A DNA stretch of 64,000 nt from Histidinibacterium aquaticum (GCF_008710275.1 NZ_VYQE01000002.1:62001-126000), one strand, 5' to 3'; shown: positions 1 to 9,339, numbered from the stretch's first letter. Translations and numbers: made by a program. The notes: generated from the letters alone by a model not told the origin.

Positions 1-350
1 GATACCTCTCTGCTGGTTACTGCAGACCCGGTCGCGCGGACCCAAGACTGCATCAACCCAACAGGGGCATCGGAGGCATGCAAGTGGACCTTGATCGCAG
101 TGCTCTGACCGTCACCTTCAGGCTTCTGTAGGCAAATATCAGTAGGTCCGGATTTAATGCGGCTGGGTCGTTCGTTTGCCGGTCGCGCCTCAGCAATCGG
201 ACCCGTTTTGCAACATATCGGCCAGCGCAGCGATCAAGCGCCGTGGGGAGATGCCTTGCCCAGTTCCCGCTTTTTAGTTCGCCGAACCCATGATCAGGTG
301 CAAGCGGACAGGATGGCAGGCCGGAAGACGATCGTTTACAAGGTCAGGCC
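1..350. other. No assignable gene; possible tail of an upstream gene
   Basis: A reading frame open from base 3 ends at a TAG at 129-131 and could be the last 42 codons of a gene lying outside the window. It contains nothing I recognise, and another frame is also open to about base 106, so coding is not established. Bases 132-350 look like ordinary upstream sequence for the permease at 351. Confidence 0.3.
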
Positions 351-2192
351 ATGAGTATCGACCAGATCGTGATCTACTCCATTCTGGTCGCCACCATGGC
401 GTTCTTTCTATGGGGGAGGCTGCGCCACGATATCGTCGCCTTGGCTGCGTTGTTATCGTGCGTGGTCGCAGGACTGGTCCCGCCGTCAGGTGCTTTTGAG
501 GGGTTCGGACACCCGGCGGTTGTCACCGTGGCTTGTGTTCTCATCCTGAGCCATGGATTGCGAGCTACTGGCGCGGTGGATTGGCTGGCTCGCAGCATCC
601 TTCCACGGAATGCGGGGCAACTGCCCAGCTTGCTTGCACTGATGGGTCTGGGGGCGGCGCTTTCCGGGTTTATGAACAATGTGGGAGCGATGGCCCTCCT
701 GATGCCAATCGCCTTTCAGGTTTCCAATCAACTGGATCTGACACCGGGCCAGGTACTGATGCCCCTCGCTTTCGGCACGATACTGGGAGGTATGACAACG
801 CTGATCGGTACGCCACCGAACCTGATCGTATCCAGTTTTCGGGCCGACGAGGGGCTCGGGCAATTCTCCCTTTTCGACTATTCAGCGGTCGGGGCGCCCG
901 TTGCGATTGTGGGCGTGATCTTCATTTCCATGATTGGTTGGCGGCTCGTCCCTGAGCGAAAGCCGGCAACACACGATGGGTTCGAGACCGGCGCGTACTT
1001 CACGGAGCTGCGCGTGCCCGAAAGTAGCAAGGCCGTAGGTCTGACCCTGCGAAAATTCGAGCGAGAGATCGAGGACAGCGACGTGCAGGTCGTGGGTCTG
1101 ATCCGCAACGAGGTCTACCTGAATGCTCCACATGGCCAGCGGCGTATTCGTCCAGATGACATCCTGGTGCTCGAGGCGGAAGTTGACGCACTGGCAGAAG
1201 CGCTGTCGGTATTCGATATCAAGCTAGAGCAGTCCATTGTGGTGCCCGAAGAGCGGAACGGGGCCGACGGTGAATTAGAGGAAGAAGTCCCCTCCGGGCC
1301 CAATGCCGACTTGGGCGCAGACCGAAGGGGAAGCCGGGACGTCATCCTCCGCGAGCTTGCCGTGCTCCCTGGGTCATCTATCATTGGCCGTTCCGCTCGG
1401 GATATCCACCTTCGCGCTCGTTATGGACTGAACTTGCTTGCGGTCTCACGCGAGGGCCTTCCGCCGGGTTCCGGCTTGCGGAACGTCAAGATAAGGTCCG
1501 GAGACCTTTTGCTGGTTCAGGGGCCGGCGGAAGCTGCATCGGAATTTATCGACGAGATGGGTTGCGTTCCACTGGTCGCACGCGATCTTCGTATTCCGAA
1601 CAAGCGTATGGCCATCATTGCTGGGACAATAATGGTTGGTGCGATCGCCCTCGTCGCTGTTGGATTGCTTCCAGCTGCCGTGGCTTTCGCCCTCGGCGTG
1701 TTGGCGTCGATGGTGCTCGGCACTGTTCCTCTCAGGGAGGTCTACACGTCTGTCGATTGGCCAGTAATCGTCTTGCTGGCAGCGCTGATACCGGTCGCAG
1801 GCGCGATGGAGAGTACGGGCGCAGCGGGATTGCTGGCGAGAGGCCTGGTGGACTCGGTTGCCCAAGGCAATGCTGTAGTCGCGCTGGTTGTGGTCATGGT
1901 CACCACGATGTTCCTGTCAGACCTTATGAATAATGCCGCGACAGCTGCAGTCTTGTGTCCGGTAGCACTCGGCATTTCTTCCACGCTCGGCGCCAACCCT
2001 GACACTTTCCTCATGGCAGTTGCGGTTGGTGCGTCCTGTGCCTTCCTCACTCCGATCGGCCACCAGAATAATACTTTGATCCTCGGGCCCGCTGGGTTCC
2101 GGTTTTCAGATTATTGGAAGCTCGGTTTGCCGCTTGAAGGGCTCGTGCTCGCCATCAGCGTCCCATTGTTGCTGGCGGTCTGGCCCCTCTGA
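351..2192 (+). CDS. SLC13-family permease with two RCK_C (TrkA-C) domains
   Basis: Inner-membrane secondary transporter of the DASS/SLC13 (ArsB-NhaD) superfamily, 613 residues. Two hydrophobic halves (about residues 1-200 and 420-613) each carry a family-type re-entrant motif: GFMNNVGAMALLMP with GTPPNLI in the first, and DLMNNAATAAVLCP with TPIGHQNN in the second. Between them lie two cytosolic RCK_C/TrkA-C domains (about 215-290 and 332-402), which usually bind small ligands that gate transport. The substrate cannot be told from sequence; members carry dicarboxylates, sulfate or other anions. ATG 351 follows an AAGG about 9 nt upstream. The gene stands alone and an IS6 element begins 29 bp after its stop. 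Confidence 0.85.
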   Translation: MSIDQIVIYSILVATMAFFLWGRLRHDIVALAALLSCVVAGLVPPSGAFEGFGHPAVVTVACVLILSHGLRATGAVDWLARSILPRNAGQLPSLLALMGLGAALSGFMNNVGAMALLMPIAFQVSNQLDLTPGQVLMPLAFGTILGGMTTLIGTPPNLIVSSFRADEGLGQFSLFDYSAVGAPVAIVGVIFISMIGWRLVPERKPATHDGFETGAYFTELRVPESSKAVGLTLRKFEREIEDSDVQVVGLIRNEVYLNAPHGQRRIRPDDILVLEAEVDALAEALSVFDIKLEQSIVVPEERNGADGELEEEVPSGPNADLGADRRGSRDVILRELAVLPGSSIIGRSARDIHLRARYGLNLLAVSREGLPPGSGLRNVKIRSGDLLLVQGPAEAASEFIDEMGCVPLVARDLRIPNKRMAIIAGTIMVGAIALVAVGLLPAAVAFALGVLASMVLGTVPLREVYTSVDWPVIVLLAALIPVAGAMESTGAAGLLARGLVDSVAQGNAVVALVVVMVTTMFLSDLMNNAATAAVLCPVALGISSTLGANPDTFLMAVAVGASCAFLTPIGHQNNTLILGPAGFRFSDYWKLGLPLEGLVLAISVPLLLAVWPL

Positions 2193-2220
2193 CTATTGCG
2201 AAATGGTCAGCAGGCCGGCG

Positions 2221-3005
2221 GGCACTGTCAGAAGAACCGCTTGAGCGGGGCAGGGGGCGGACCTAGCCTCGGCAGATGACCCAGCCAAGCCCGTTCCGCT
2301 ACTTCAAGACGAGCCCCGAGATCAATTGTCTCGGGGTGATGCTCTACGTCCGGTTTCCGCTCTCGCTGCGCGATGTCGAGGATCTGCTGCATGAGCGTGG
2401 CATAGAGGTGAGCCACAAGACGGTCCGCTACTGGTGGAACCGGTTCGGCCCCATGTTCGCAGCCGAAGTCAGAAAGCGCCGCATCCAGGCTCTGAAGGCG
2501 AGCCGGTGGAGCTGGCACCTCGACGAGGTCTTCGTGAAGATCAACGGCAAGACGCACTACCTCTGGCGGGCCGTGGATCATGAGGGAGAGGTCCTTGTGC
2601 GCGATCGGGCCTCGGCACTGAGATTCCTTAAGAAGCTGATGAAGGGGCACGGGACAGCCGACGAGATCGTCACAGATGGGCTCCGCTCTTACGGCGCCGC
2701 GATGAAGGAGCTAAAGGCTAATGGTCACCGGGCCGAGGGGCGTTGGACTAGCAACCGCGCGGCGAACTCACATCTGCCATTTCGACGACGAGAGCGCGCG
2801 ATGCTGGGCTTCCGCCGAATGCGAAGTCCACAGAAGTTCGCCTCTGTTCACGCCTCCGCCTTCAACCATCAGCGCAGTCTCTTCAGTCGACCCCACTTCA
2901 AACAATCCCGCGATGCTGCTCTCGACGAGTGGCGGGATCTCTGCGTCTCCTGAGCCTACGTTTTCTAGGGGCACAGGGACTGTTTCGCATTTGTCTGACA
3001 GCACC
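2221..3005 (+). mobile_element. IS6-family insertion sequence, copy 1 (degenerate)
   Basis: A 785-bp element bounded by imperfect terminal inverted repeats: left GGCACTGTCAGA at 2221, right reading inward from 3005 as GGTGCTGTCAGA. Its single gene is the transposase at 2276-2953. The 8-bp flanks (GGCCGGCG left, GTATCATT right) do not match, so there is no target-site duplication. That fits rearrangement after insertion or IS6 cointegrate activity. It is 9 bp shorter than the copy at 44822. Confidence 0.88.
2276..2953 (+). CDS. IS6-family transposase, probably catalytically dead
   Basis: DDE transposase of 225 residues, starting MTQPSPFRYFK as in the other copies. The first two catalytic aspartates are visible (HLDEVF and VTDGLRSY). 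The expected third residue, the Glu in NRAENSH of the copies at 44877 and 47635, is Ala here (NRAANSH). It has also lost three residues (HFN) near the C-terminus and has several other substitutions in conserved blocks (SNRAAN for NNRAEN, SPQKF for SLQKF). The reading frame is intact, but I infer no activity. Confidence 0.85.
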   Translation: MTQPSPFRYFKTSPEINCLGVMLYVRFPLSLRDVEDLLHERGIEVSHKTVRYWWNRFGPMFAAEVRKRRIQALKASRWSWHLDEVFVKINGKTHYLWRAVDHEGEVLVRDRASALRFLKKLMKGHGTADEIVTDGLRSYGAAMKELKANGHRAEGRWTSNRAANSHLPFRRRERAMLGFRRMRSPQKFASVHASAFNHQRSLFSRPHFKQSRDAALDEWRDLCVS

Positions 3006-3030
3006 GTATCATTTGCTGTCTGGACCTCCT

Positions 3031-4104
3031 CTAAGCCGAGAGCTTCCTGGCTCTCTCCGCGAGAGCTTCATATCGCTGTCCAATGGCACTGCCAGGGGGA
3101 AAATATCGCAGCCAGGTCTCCAGCCACGCTTTCTCCAGGTCACGACGGCCCGCCTTCCGCAGGATGATCGCGACCCTCTCGGCATAGTTGGGCGGCTCGG
3201 ACATCCCTGTGTCGAAATAGCTATCGAAGGCCCCGTCGAGGATGCCGACCTGCTTGACCAGATCGTTGTCGGCCTGACGCATGAGCTTCTTGTGTTCCCG
3301 GTAGGGCAGATCCAGGTGGTCGAAGCCCTTCTGTTCGATGCTGACCTGAGCTTCACCCGCTTGGACCCGGCTCATTAGTCCGCTGGTCATGTCGCGCTGC
3401 GCCTGAGATGCCTCTTCGTCGGTCAGGGGCCGTCGCGTGCGAAGCTTCTCGATCAGCGTCTCGAGCTCTGCGATCTCAGTCTCCCCAAGGGTGATCTTGG
3501 ACGGCGCCTTTGGCGGGGTCTCTTCGTACCCCATCCAGCGGCGCTCCTTCACGTTCGGCATGAGGCCAGCGATCGTTACATATATCGCATGATCCACGAT
3601 CGCCGCCCGCTTGAGCTGCACCGCGATCGGCATCTCCGGTGGGTAGCTTGCGATGTCCTCCGCAACCTGTGCGGGGACGTAGCCAAGCATGGTTTCCCGG
3701 CTTGGTCGCGCAAGAACGCCAATGACTTTGATCGCATTCGGATCGTGAGCGTTTTTCGGGTCACGCTCCAACCTAATTGAAAAATCAGAACTAGAACTAA
3801 CTGCTGTCAGGAACGTGCTGACTTCCGTCATACGGTGCTGCGTTCCAGCGACCTCGAGCCACGGCCAGTTCCAGTTTACCGATTCGCCTTCTGGACGGTT
3901 TTCATCAAGTTCGTATCGATCGAACACGTCGGAATAGGAATCGGGCTGGCCCCTCTTCAGGGAAAGCGCAGATGACCGCTCAGTTGCCTTCGGTCTGTGT
4001 TCAGGACCGTCGACTTCGAGCCCGAAGGCTTTCTGTATTCTCGAGATGACCCAGGCAAGGAAGAAGCAGGCAGCTGCAATCGCAGCAAGATAAACAAATA
4101 CCAT
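3031..4104 (-). CDS. Membrane-anchored HIRAN-domain protein
   Basis: About 357 residues. The start at 4104 is preferred over an in-frame ATG at 4269 because a GGGGG lies just upstream and the protein then begins with a hydrophobic segment (MVFVYLAAIAAACFFLAW, residues 1-22), a likely membrane anchor. A HIRAN domain follows (about residues 105-190), with the typical RLERDPKNAHDPNAIKV and LGYVPAQVAEDI motifs. In HLTF, HIRAN binds 3' ends of single-stranded DNA. The C-terminal 160 residues are charged, helical and unrecognised. The stop lies 25 bp from the IS6 right end. Function unknown; DNA-damage sensing or DNA processing at the membrane is only inference. Confidence 0.75.
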   Translation of the reverse strand: MVFVYLAAIAAACFFLAWVISRIQKAFGLEVDGPEHRPKATERSSALSLKRGQPDSYSDVFDRYELDENRPEGESVNWNWPWLEVAGTQHRMTEVSTFLTAVSSSSDFSIRLERDPKNAHDPNAIKVIGVLARPSRETMLGYVPAQVAEDIASYPPEMPIAVQLKRAAIVDHAIYVTIAGLMPNVKERRWMGYEETPPKAPSKITLGETEIAELETLIEKLRTRRPLTDEEASQAQRDMTSGLMSRVQAGEAQVSIEQKGFDHLDLPYREHKKLMRQADNDLVKQVGILDGAFDSYFDTGMSEPPNYAERVAIILRKAGRRDLEKAWLETWLRYFPPGSAIGQRYEALAERARKLSA

Positions 4105-4294
4105 CTGACCCCCGATACTCGGGAAACCATGGCGAAGGTGGGCTGCATCGGCAAGTGGAAGACGTAATAGGCGCCCGGCAGTTGGACTGCCTGAGCTGCC
4201 CCAACCGAGTGGTACATGCGGCAGGTCTTGGGCAGGATCGGAAAAAGGGGGAGAGCGCGCAGGAATCATCGAACGACATTACTAACGGCTACGC

Positions 4295-4695
4295 TTACGT
4301 GGGTTCGCTCTTCCGGTCTTCGCCTTTCTTCAGCACCTGCATCTCCTCGGCCGAGAAGACCTTGAGGACCTCCAATGCCTCGTCTGGTGATCCGTCTGTC
4401 CACGTGCGCCGTGCGTCCTCGGACAGGATGACCGGCATCCGGTCCGGATAAACTGGTTTCACCAACTCGTTCGGAGTGGACGTTACCATGGTGTATGTGT
4501 CGATCTCGACATACTCATCTCGGTAGTTGCCCTTGAAGCGGTTCCAGAGCCCGGCAAAGACTTGGCCGCGATCAGGCAACGGCGTTCCTCGAACGACTTT
4601 TTCCAAAAGCGCGAGACCTGGGTCTTGTCATCGCGAGCATTGTTGATCGCCTTCGGGAAGATGAGCTTGCCGGTCTGCTTCGAGACTTGCGGCAG
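4295..4695 (-). pseudogene. SRAP-domain protein remnant
   Basis: A degraded relative of the intact SRAP gene at 10512-11183. The middle block (PQVSKQTGK through KKSFEERRCLIA) is in one frame. The C-terminal block (VFAGLWNRFKGNYRDEYVEIDTYTM to the end) continues in another. About 30 codons present in the intact copy (after RRCLIP up to VFAGLW) are deleted at the frame change. The first 60 or so residues, including the essential Cys2 after the initiator Met, are missing. It cannot make a functional abasic-site crosslinking protein. Confidence 0.85.
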
Positions 4696-4702
4696 ACTGC
4701 TC

Positions 4703-5044
4703 TCAACGTGTTCGGCGCCCCGTCGTGATCTTGGTGGTAGTAGGTAGGGTGGAGGACGACGGCGCCCGGTAGAGCACCTCGACGTGTCCATCTGCGCTTT
4801 CGATCGATCCCTGATGACCCAAACGAACCTTCGCATTGAGTATCTCGTGGCGATATCCCGCATCGAGGCCTTCCGCCACGTGGGCCAGGAACGCCTTGGC
4901 GCTAGAACCGTGAAGCTTCTTCTCCGCTCCAGTTGCCAGGTAACAGCCGGTGTCCATTACCGTGCCGTTTCGCCTAGCAAAAGCGAAGCAGCTCAATGGG
5001 CAGGAGACGCTGCCACCTGCGAACGGCAGTGACTGCTGTGTCAT
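4703..5044 (-). CDS. Small unrecognised reading frame
   Basis: A 113-codon frame directly upstream of the SRAP remnant. The segment starting MDTGCYLATGAEKKLHG (internal ATG at 4957) has protein-like composition, but I see no known domain and no convincing ribosome-binding site. It may be a small gene, or another fragment joined to the remnant by the event that removed the SRAP N-terminus. Confidence 0.3.
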   Translation of the reverse strand: MTQQSLPFAGGSVSCPLSCFAFARRNGTVMDTGCYLATGAEKKLHGSSAKAFLAHVAEGLDAGYRHEILNAKVRLGHQGSIESADGHVEVLYRAPSSSTLPTTTKITTGRRTR

Positions 5045-5102
5045 GCACTCCCCGCTCCGATCATGATTTCGCCATCAGGCTAATCGGGCGAGTCCGATCT
5101 GG

Positions 5103-5519
5103 CTACAGTGGATCAGGCAGCCTCTCCTTGATTCCGAGCTCGGCAATGGTCGCCTCGATTTTCCGCTCGGTGGTCGGCTTTGGACAGCAGAGGGCATCCG
5201 GGTAGTCTTTGCTGACCTCCTCGAGACCGGCATGGCCGGAATGGAAAATCATGTGGACGTCGTGCTCGGCAAGTGCATCGGCCACGGGGAAGACATTGCC
5301 GTCAGTCAGACGGACGTCGAGGAGTGCGAGATCAGGCACGTTGCCGTGCTCGATCGCCTTCATGGCAGACTTCACGGACGGATATGTGCCGATTACCTCG
5401 AAGCCGAGATCCTGAAAGATGAACTCGAGATCCATGGCAACCATGGCCTCGTCTTCGCAAATAATAACGGTGCCGCGACCGGGCGCAGCATCGTCAATCG
5501 CCTTCGTGTCCTTTGCCAT
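5103..5519 (-). CDS. Single-domain response regulator (REC)
   Basis: 138-residue receiver domain without an output domain. The acidic pocket is E22/D23, the phospho-acceptor is D68 in ALLDVRL, the switch Ser is S94 (IFHSGH), and the Lys is K114 (CCPKP). Its start overlaps the 3' end of the hybrid kinase at 5494 by 26 nt, so the two are translationally coupled. HWE/HisKA_2 kinases are commonly paired with such stand-alone receivers, for example in the alphaproteobacterial general stress response, where they relay or drain phosphoryl groups. Confidence 0.93.
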   Translation of the reverse strand: MAKDTKAIDDAAPGRGTVIICEDEAMVAMDLEFIFQDLGFEVIGTYPSVKSAMKAIEHGNVPDLALLDVRLTDGNVFPVADALAEHDVHMIFHSGHAGLEEVSKDYPDALCCPKPTTERKIEATIAELGIKERLPDPL

Positions 5520-8500
5520 ATTCCAGGATGGTCCTTCTGTCGTGGGAGGTCTGGTTCACATCGACGCTGCCGTTCAACTGTGCTGCAGCAATCCTGACCA
5601 GTGTCGCTCCAAAGCCTGCTCGTTCATCACGGACTTCGAACTCATTCTCGTAGATTTCGTTCCATTCGAGTGTGACGGTTCCATCATTGCCCTGCGACCA
5701 GGTCACCTCGAGACGCCCGTCGACCGGACCGAGGACGCCGTACTTCGAGGTGTTGGTTGCCCATTCGTGCAGCAGGAGGGCGAGGGACGTGAGTTCGGCA
5801 TTCGAAACCGAGACATCCGGGCCCTCGATCCGGCAATCGGCGGCATCGCAATAGGGCTCCAGGGCAACGTCGATGACATCCTGCAGTAGGATCGCTTCCT
5901 CGCCCATCTTCTTCTGGGTGAGATCGTGTGACCGCGCCAGCGCGGAGATGCGATCCTCCATGCCCCGGACCATCTCCGGCACTGACTCGGCCTGTCGGCC
6001 GACAACCCGCAGCATCCCCGTGATGATCGAGAACAGGTTCTTCACGCGATGGTTCATCTCGCGAAGCATCAGCTCGCGGATCTGGGTCGCCTCGTTGGCC
6101 TTGGTGACGTCGAATACCACGCCAAGGAGCTTGGTGCTTCCGCCGGTCTCCACGTGCCGACCAACGGCCTGCAGGGTGCGCATCGCACCAGTGCGATCGG
6201 CCAGGCTGAATGTGAACTCGAACGGGCCGTCCTCCTTTCTGGAGGATGCGAAGACATCCTGAATCTCGTCCTTTTCAGACTTGCTCAGACGGCTCATGAG
6301 CTCACTGAGCTCGACGCTTCCGCCATCCGCCATCTGGGCATCAAGATGTCTACGGGCTGTCTCGTCGAGATCGATCACCTGCCGGTCAGCATCGAATTCC
6401 CACACTCCGAGCTCTGAGACCTTCAGGGCGAGCTTCAGGCGCTCGGCCTCGACATCGAGCGCATCGCGCAGGTTGGTGGACTCGGTCAGATCGGTGAAGA
6501 CGAGGGTGGCTCCGTCCACCTGGTCGTCGTTGGTCCGGTAAGGCGTGATCAACAGGGACCAGATGCGACTGCCATCCGAGGATCGCTCACGGACCTGGAG
6601 CTGTTTCACTTCGCCGCTTTCCATGACCTCGGTCACGTTATCCAGCACGGATGAATTCTCGCGCAGTGAAGAGGTGATTTCCGACAGGGGGCGGCCCTCA
6701 TCGGCTCCCTGGAACGGGTAGATGTCGAGGATCGCCTCGGTATAGGTCCGGATGCACTTTTTGGTGTCGACGACCACAAGTGGCAGGTCGGTCGAGGCGA
6801 AGAAATTGGACAGGTCTGCATTGGCCTGGGTCAGCTGCTCGACCTTGGAGGAGAGCTCGTCGTTGACCGTGGAAAGCTCCTCGTTCGCCGACTGGAGCTC
6901 CTCGTTCATCGACATCATCTCTTCGTTGGAGCTTTTCAGCTCCTCGTTCGCCGTCTCGAGTTCTTCGACGGTCGTGTAGAGCCGGGACTGCGTGTTCCGC
7001 AGTTCTTCCTCCAGGCTCTGGACGTGGCTTTCGCTCGGCTCGTAGTCCTCGATATCCTCGTCTTCGATCGGCTCGAACTTCGCTCGTTCGATAAACACCA
7101 GGATCAGGGTGCTGTCCGCCAGGGGATCGACGATCAGGTCGAACTTCTGGGAGCCGAACTCGCCGCGCGACTCCAGTCCACGGATAACCCGGCGCCTGCC
7201 GGGCGTGAGCGTGTCGCGAAGGATGCCAGAGAGAGGCTCCCTCAGGCCCTGGAGAGCGAGGGACTGGACGTATTGGTCATCCATCCGGCCCGGTGTCGCC
7301 TTCAGGTATTTCCCGAGCGAGCCTGACGAGGAGAGAATCTCGCCGTCCTTTGCGCAATGGATGGTCGAAGGCGCGTAGGTGTTCAGAATGCGATCGGCCA
7401 CACGGTCGGGCATCAGACTGGACCTGCTCCTGCCGCGTGAGACAGGAACGGAAGCGCCGATTGGCTCTTTCCTGCCGCTCTGCTGCGACCTGAGATGGCT
7501 TGGGTAGTCGACGCTCCGCTGGGTTCTCTGGAAGATGCGGGCGCGGTCATCGACCGCCGTGAAGAGATTATCGAAGCGGCCGATGGTCTCCGAGGAACCG
7601 AGGAACAGGTATCCTTTGGGCCTCAGCGCATACTGGAAGGTCGGCAGGGTCGCGTTCTGCAGCTTGTCGCCGAAGTAGATCAGCAGGTTCCGGCAGGAGA
7701 TCAGGTCGCAGCTCGAGAACGGCGGATCGCGGGTCACGTTGTGGATCGAGAACCGGATCATGTCCCGGATCCGGGCCGGGATCTGGAAGTGGCCATCCCG
7801 GGCGATCGTGTAGCTGTCCCGCAGCTCTTCGGGGACATCGACCATCGCGGAGAGCGGATAGATGCCCGTGCGCGCGTTCTTCAGCATCTGATCGTCGATG
7901 TCTGTGGCGAAGATGTTCACGTCCAGAGACTTCTTCTGCTTGCGCATCTCATCGGCGATCATGATGGCCAGCGTGTAGGCCTCCTCGCCGCTGGAACAGC
8001 CAGGCACCCAGATCCTGATCGGTTCGTGATCCTTCTCGGAGATCATGGGTGCGATCACCTTCTCCCGCAGTCTCTCGAACTGGTCGGGATCACGGAAGAA
8101 GCGGGTGACGTTGATCAGGAGTTCGCGGAAGAGGACTTCGGCCTCCTCGGGATCGTCCTTGACGCGCTCGAGATAGGAGTCCGCGTCCTGCAGGTTGAGG
8201 ACCTTGATACGTCTTTCGATCCGGCGGACGAGCGTGGTGCGCTTGTACTCGCTGAAATCATGACCGGAGGTCGTCGACAGGACATCGCAGATCTCGTCGA
8301 TATTGTCTCGAACGGCTTCCTGGAGCTCGGTATCCGTCTCCGTCATGATCATGTGCGTGTAGTAGCCCTGCAGGGCGCTGAAGATCTCTTCGGGAGATCT
8401 GACGAAGTCGACGAGCCCCGTCCCTTGGGCCGCTTTCGGCATGCCGTCATATCGGGCGGTCTCCGGTGACTGAACGATGCAGACCCCACCGAACTCCTTG

Positions 8501-8973
8501 ATCGCCCGAAGACCGGCGCTGCCGTCGGCCCCGGTCCCCGACAGGATGACGCAGGCGGCGTAGTGCCCCTGGTCCTCGGCCAGGCTTTCGAAGAAGTCGT
8601 CGATCGGGCGTCTCAGACCACGCGGTTGCGCAAACTCTGTCAGCTCGAGCTTCGCATCCCTGATCGTCATCTTATGACCTGGCGGGATGATGTAGACCCG
8701 GCCGCGCTCGACCGTTTCACCACCCGATGCCTGGTGGACTTCGAGCCGCGTCTTGCGGCTCAGGATCTCGGCCAGCAGGCTTTCGTGGTCGGGATCGAGG
8801 TGCTGGATGACGACATAGGCGAGATTGCTGTCCGGGTCGGCCATGGCCAGCATGTCGCCGATGGCCTCGAGACCACCAGCGGATGCGCCGATGCCCACGA
8901 TGCATAGACGCGAGGCATCCACCTCGGCGGCCCGGGCCGACTTTCCGTCGGACTGCTCGTTCTCGATGTTCAT
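5494..8973 (-). CDS. CheB-CheR-PAS-PAS-HWE hybrid sensor histidine kinase
   Basis: 1159-residue cytoplasmic signalling protein. Order: CheB methylesterase (about 20-205, catalytic S31 in GASAGG, H58 in IQHLDPDH, D150 in GTGADGS); CheR methyltransferase (225-485, SAM loop PGCSSGEEAY at 324-333); a region of unknown fold; a long coiled coil (650-722, repeated EELxxxNEE); two PAS domains (about 723-835 and 845-960); and an HWE kinase core (about 965-1159, phospho-His H975 in REMNHRVKN, WNE motif in LEWNE). No membrane segment. The ATG at 8973 has GAGGA 6 nt upstream. It is followed by its overlapping receiver gene. CheB/CheR fusions with this kinase class are known in alphaproteobacteria; the stimulus is unknown. 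Confidence 0.95.
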   Translation of the reverse strand: MNIENEQSDGKSARAAEVDASRLCIVGIGASAGGLEAIGDMLAMADPDSNLAYVVIQHLDPDHESLLAEILSRKTRLEVHQASGGETVERGRVYIIPPGHKMTIRDAKLELTEFAQPRGLRRPIDDFFESLAEDQGHYAACVILSGTGADGSAGLRAIKEFGGVCIVQSPETARYDGMPKAAQGTGLVDFVRSPEEIFSALQGYYTHMIMTETDTELQEAVRDNIDEICDVLSTTSGHDFSEYKRTTLVRRIERRIKVLNLQDADSYLERVKDDPEEAEVLFRELLINVTRFFRDPDQFERLREKVIAPMISEKDHEPIRIWVPGCSSGEEAYTLAIMIADEMRKQKKSLDVNIFATDIDDQMLKNARTGIYPLSAMVDVPEELRDSYTIARDGHFQIPARIRDMIRFSIHNVTRDPPFSSCDLISCRNLLIYFGDKLQNATLPTFQYALRPKGYLFLGSSETIGRFDNLFTAVDDRARIFQRTQRSVDYPSHLRSQQSGRKEPIGASVPVSRGRSRSSLMPDRVADRILNTYAPSTIHCAKDGEILSSSGSLGKYLKATPGRMDDQYVQSLALQGLREPLSGILRDTLTPGRRRVIRGLESRGEFGSQKFDLIVDPLADSTLILVFIERAKFEPIEDEDIEDYEPSESHVQSLEEELRNTQSRLYTTVEELETANEELKSSNEEMMSMNEELQSANEELSTVNDELSSKVEQLTQANADLSNFFASTDLPLVVVDTKKCIRTYTEAILDIYPFQGADEGRPLSEITSSLRENSSVLDNVTEVMESGEVKQLQVRERSSDGSRIWSLLITPYRTNDDQVDGATLVFTDLTESTNLRDALDVEAERLKLALKVSELGVWEFDADRQVIDLDETARRHLDAQMADGGSVELSELMSRLSKSEKDEIQDVFASSRKEDGPFEFTFSLADRTGAMRTLQAVGRHVETGGSTKLLGVVFDVTKANEATQIRELMLREMNHRVKNLFSIITGMLRVVGRQAESVPEMVRGMEDRISALARSHDLTQKKMGEEAILLQDVIDVALEPYCDAADCRIEGPDVSVSNAELTSLALLLHEWATNTSKYGVLGPVDGRLEVTWSQGNDGTVTLEWNEIYENEFEVRDERAGFGATLVRIAAAQLNGSVDVNQTSHDRRTILEYGKGHEGD

Positions 8974-9204
8974 TGGTCGTCCTCGTGCAGCGAGAGCTTG
9001 GCGATGGTGGTGGCGGAGCCCGCATTCATTCCTGGGCTACTCCAACAAGTAGTACGGCTCGAAGGTTACTGCATCGCTTGCCACCGGTGAGCCGGTGACA
9101 GTGCCTAAGGCGTCGTGCACAAGCTCCGACCTTCGGACGCCCAAGTAATATGTTGGGCGGACCATGGATTTTAGATGCTGGGCGCTTCCGCCGCAGCATT
9201 GCAG

Positions 9205-9230
9205 GGAACAAGCGTACTTGCCGACAGGTT
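9205..9230 (+). promoter_or_regulatory. Possible EcfG-type (general stress sigma) promoter
   Basis: GGAAC at 9205-9209, 17 nt, then GGTT at 9227-9230. This is one base from the alphaproteobacterial EcfG consensus (GGAAC, 16-17 nt, CGTT). It points to the small frame at 9256. Short motifs like this arise by chance, so this is only a candidate, made more plausible by the HWE kinases and receiver next to it. Confidence 0.35.
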
Positions 9231-9255
9231 GTAGAGAGTAACCTGGAAGGCCCCC

Positions 9256-9339
9256 ATGTAAGACCCGCTGACTATACTGGCCTTTGCCATCTTGTTCGGC
9301 GTGCTTGCCTGGTGGATGGCCACCAACGGCATCCTTTAG
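9256..9339 (+). pseudogene. Small membrane-peptide frame with a stop right after its start codon
   Basis: GGAAGG at 9245-9250 sits 5 nt before ATG 9256, but the next codon is TAA. The frame then stays open for 25 codons, reading DPLTILAFAILFGVLAWWMA and then TNGIL before TAG at 9337. That is a typical single-span small membrane protein. Either the gene was inactivated by a point change in codon 2, or an unusual start (CTG 9268) is used. Its stop overlaps the end of the kinase gene on the other strand. Bases 8974-9204 hold nothing else I can identify. Confidence 0.35.

Noticed and set aside
2213-3013. Target-site duplications around complete IS6 copies
   Set aside because: The 8-bp flanks were compared for all three complete copies and none match. 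No copy of one IS6 left flank was found at another's right flank in the bases compared.
7495-8469. 324-codon plus-strand frame opposite the CheB-CheR kinase
   Set aside because: Antisense shadow; the CheB and CheR motifs are on the minus strand.
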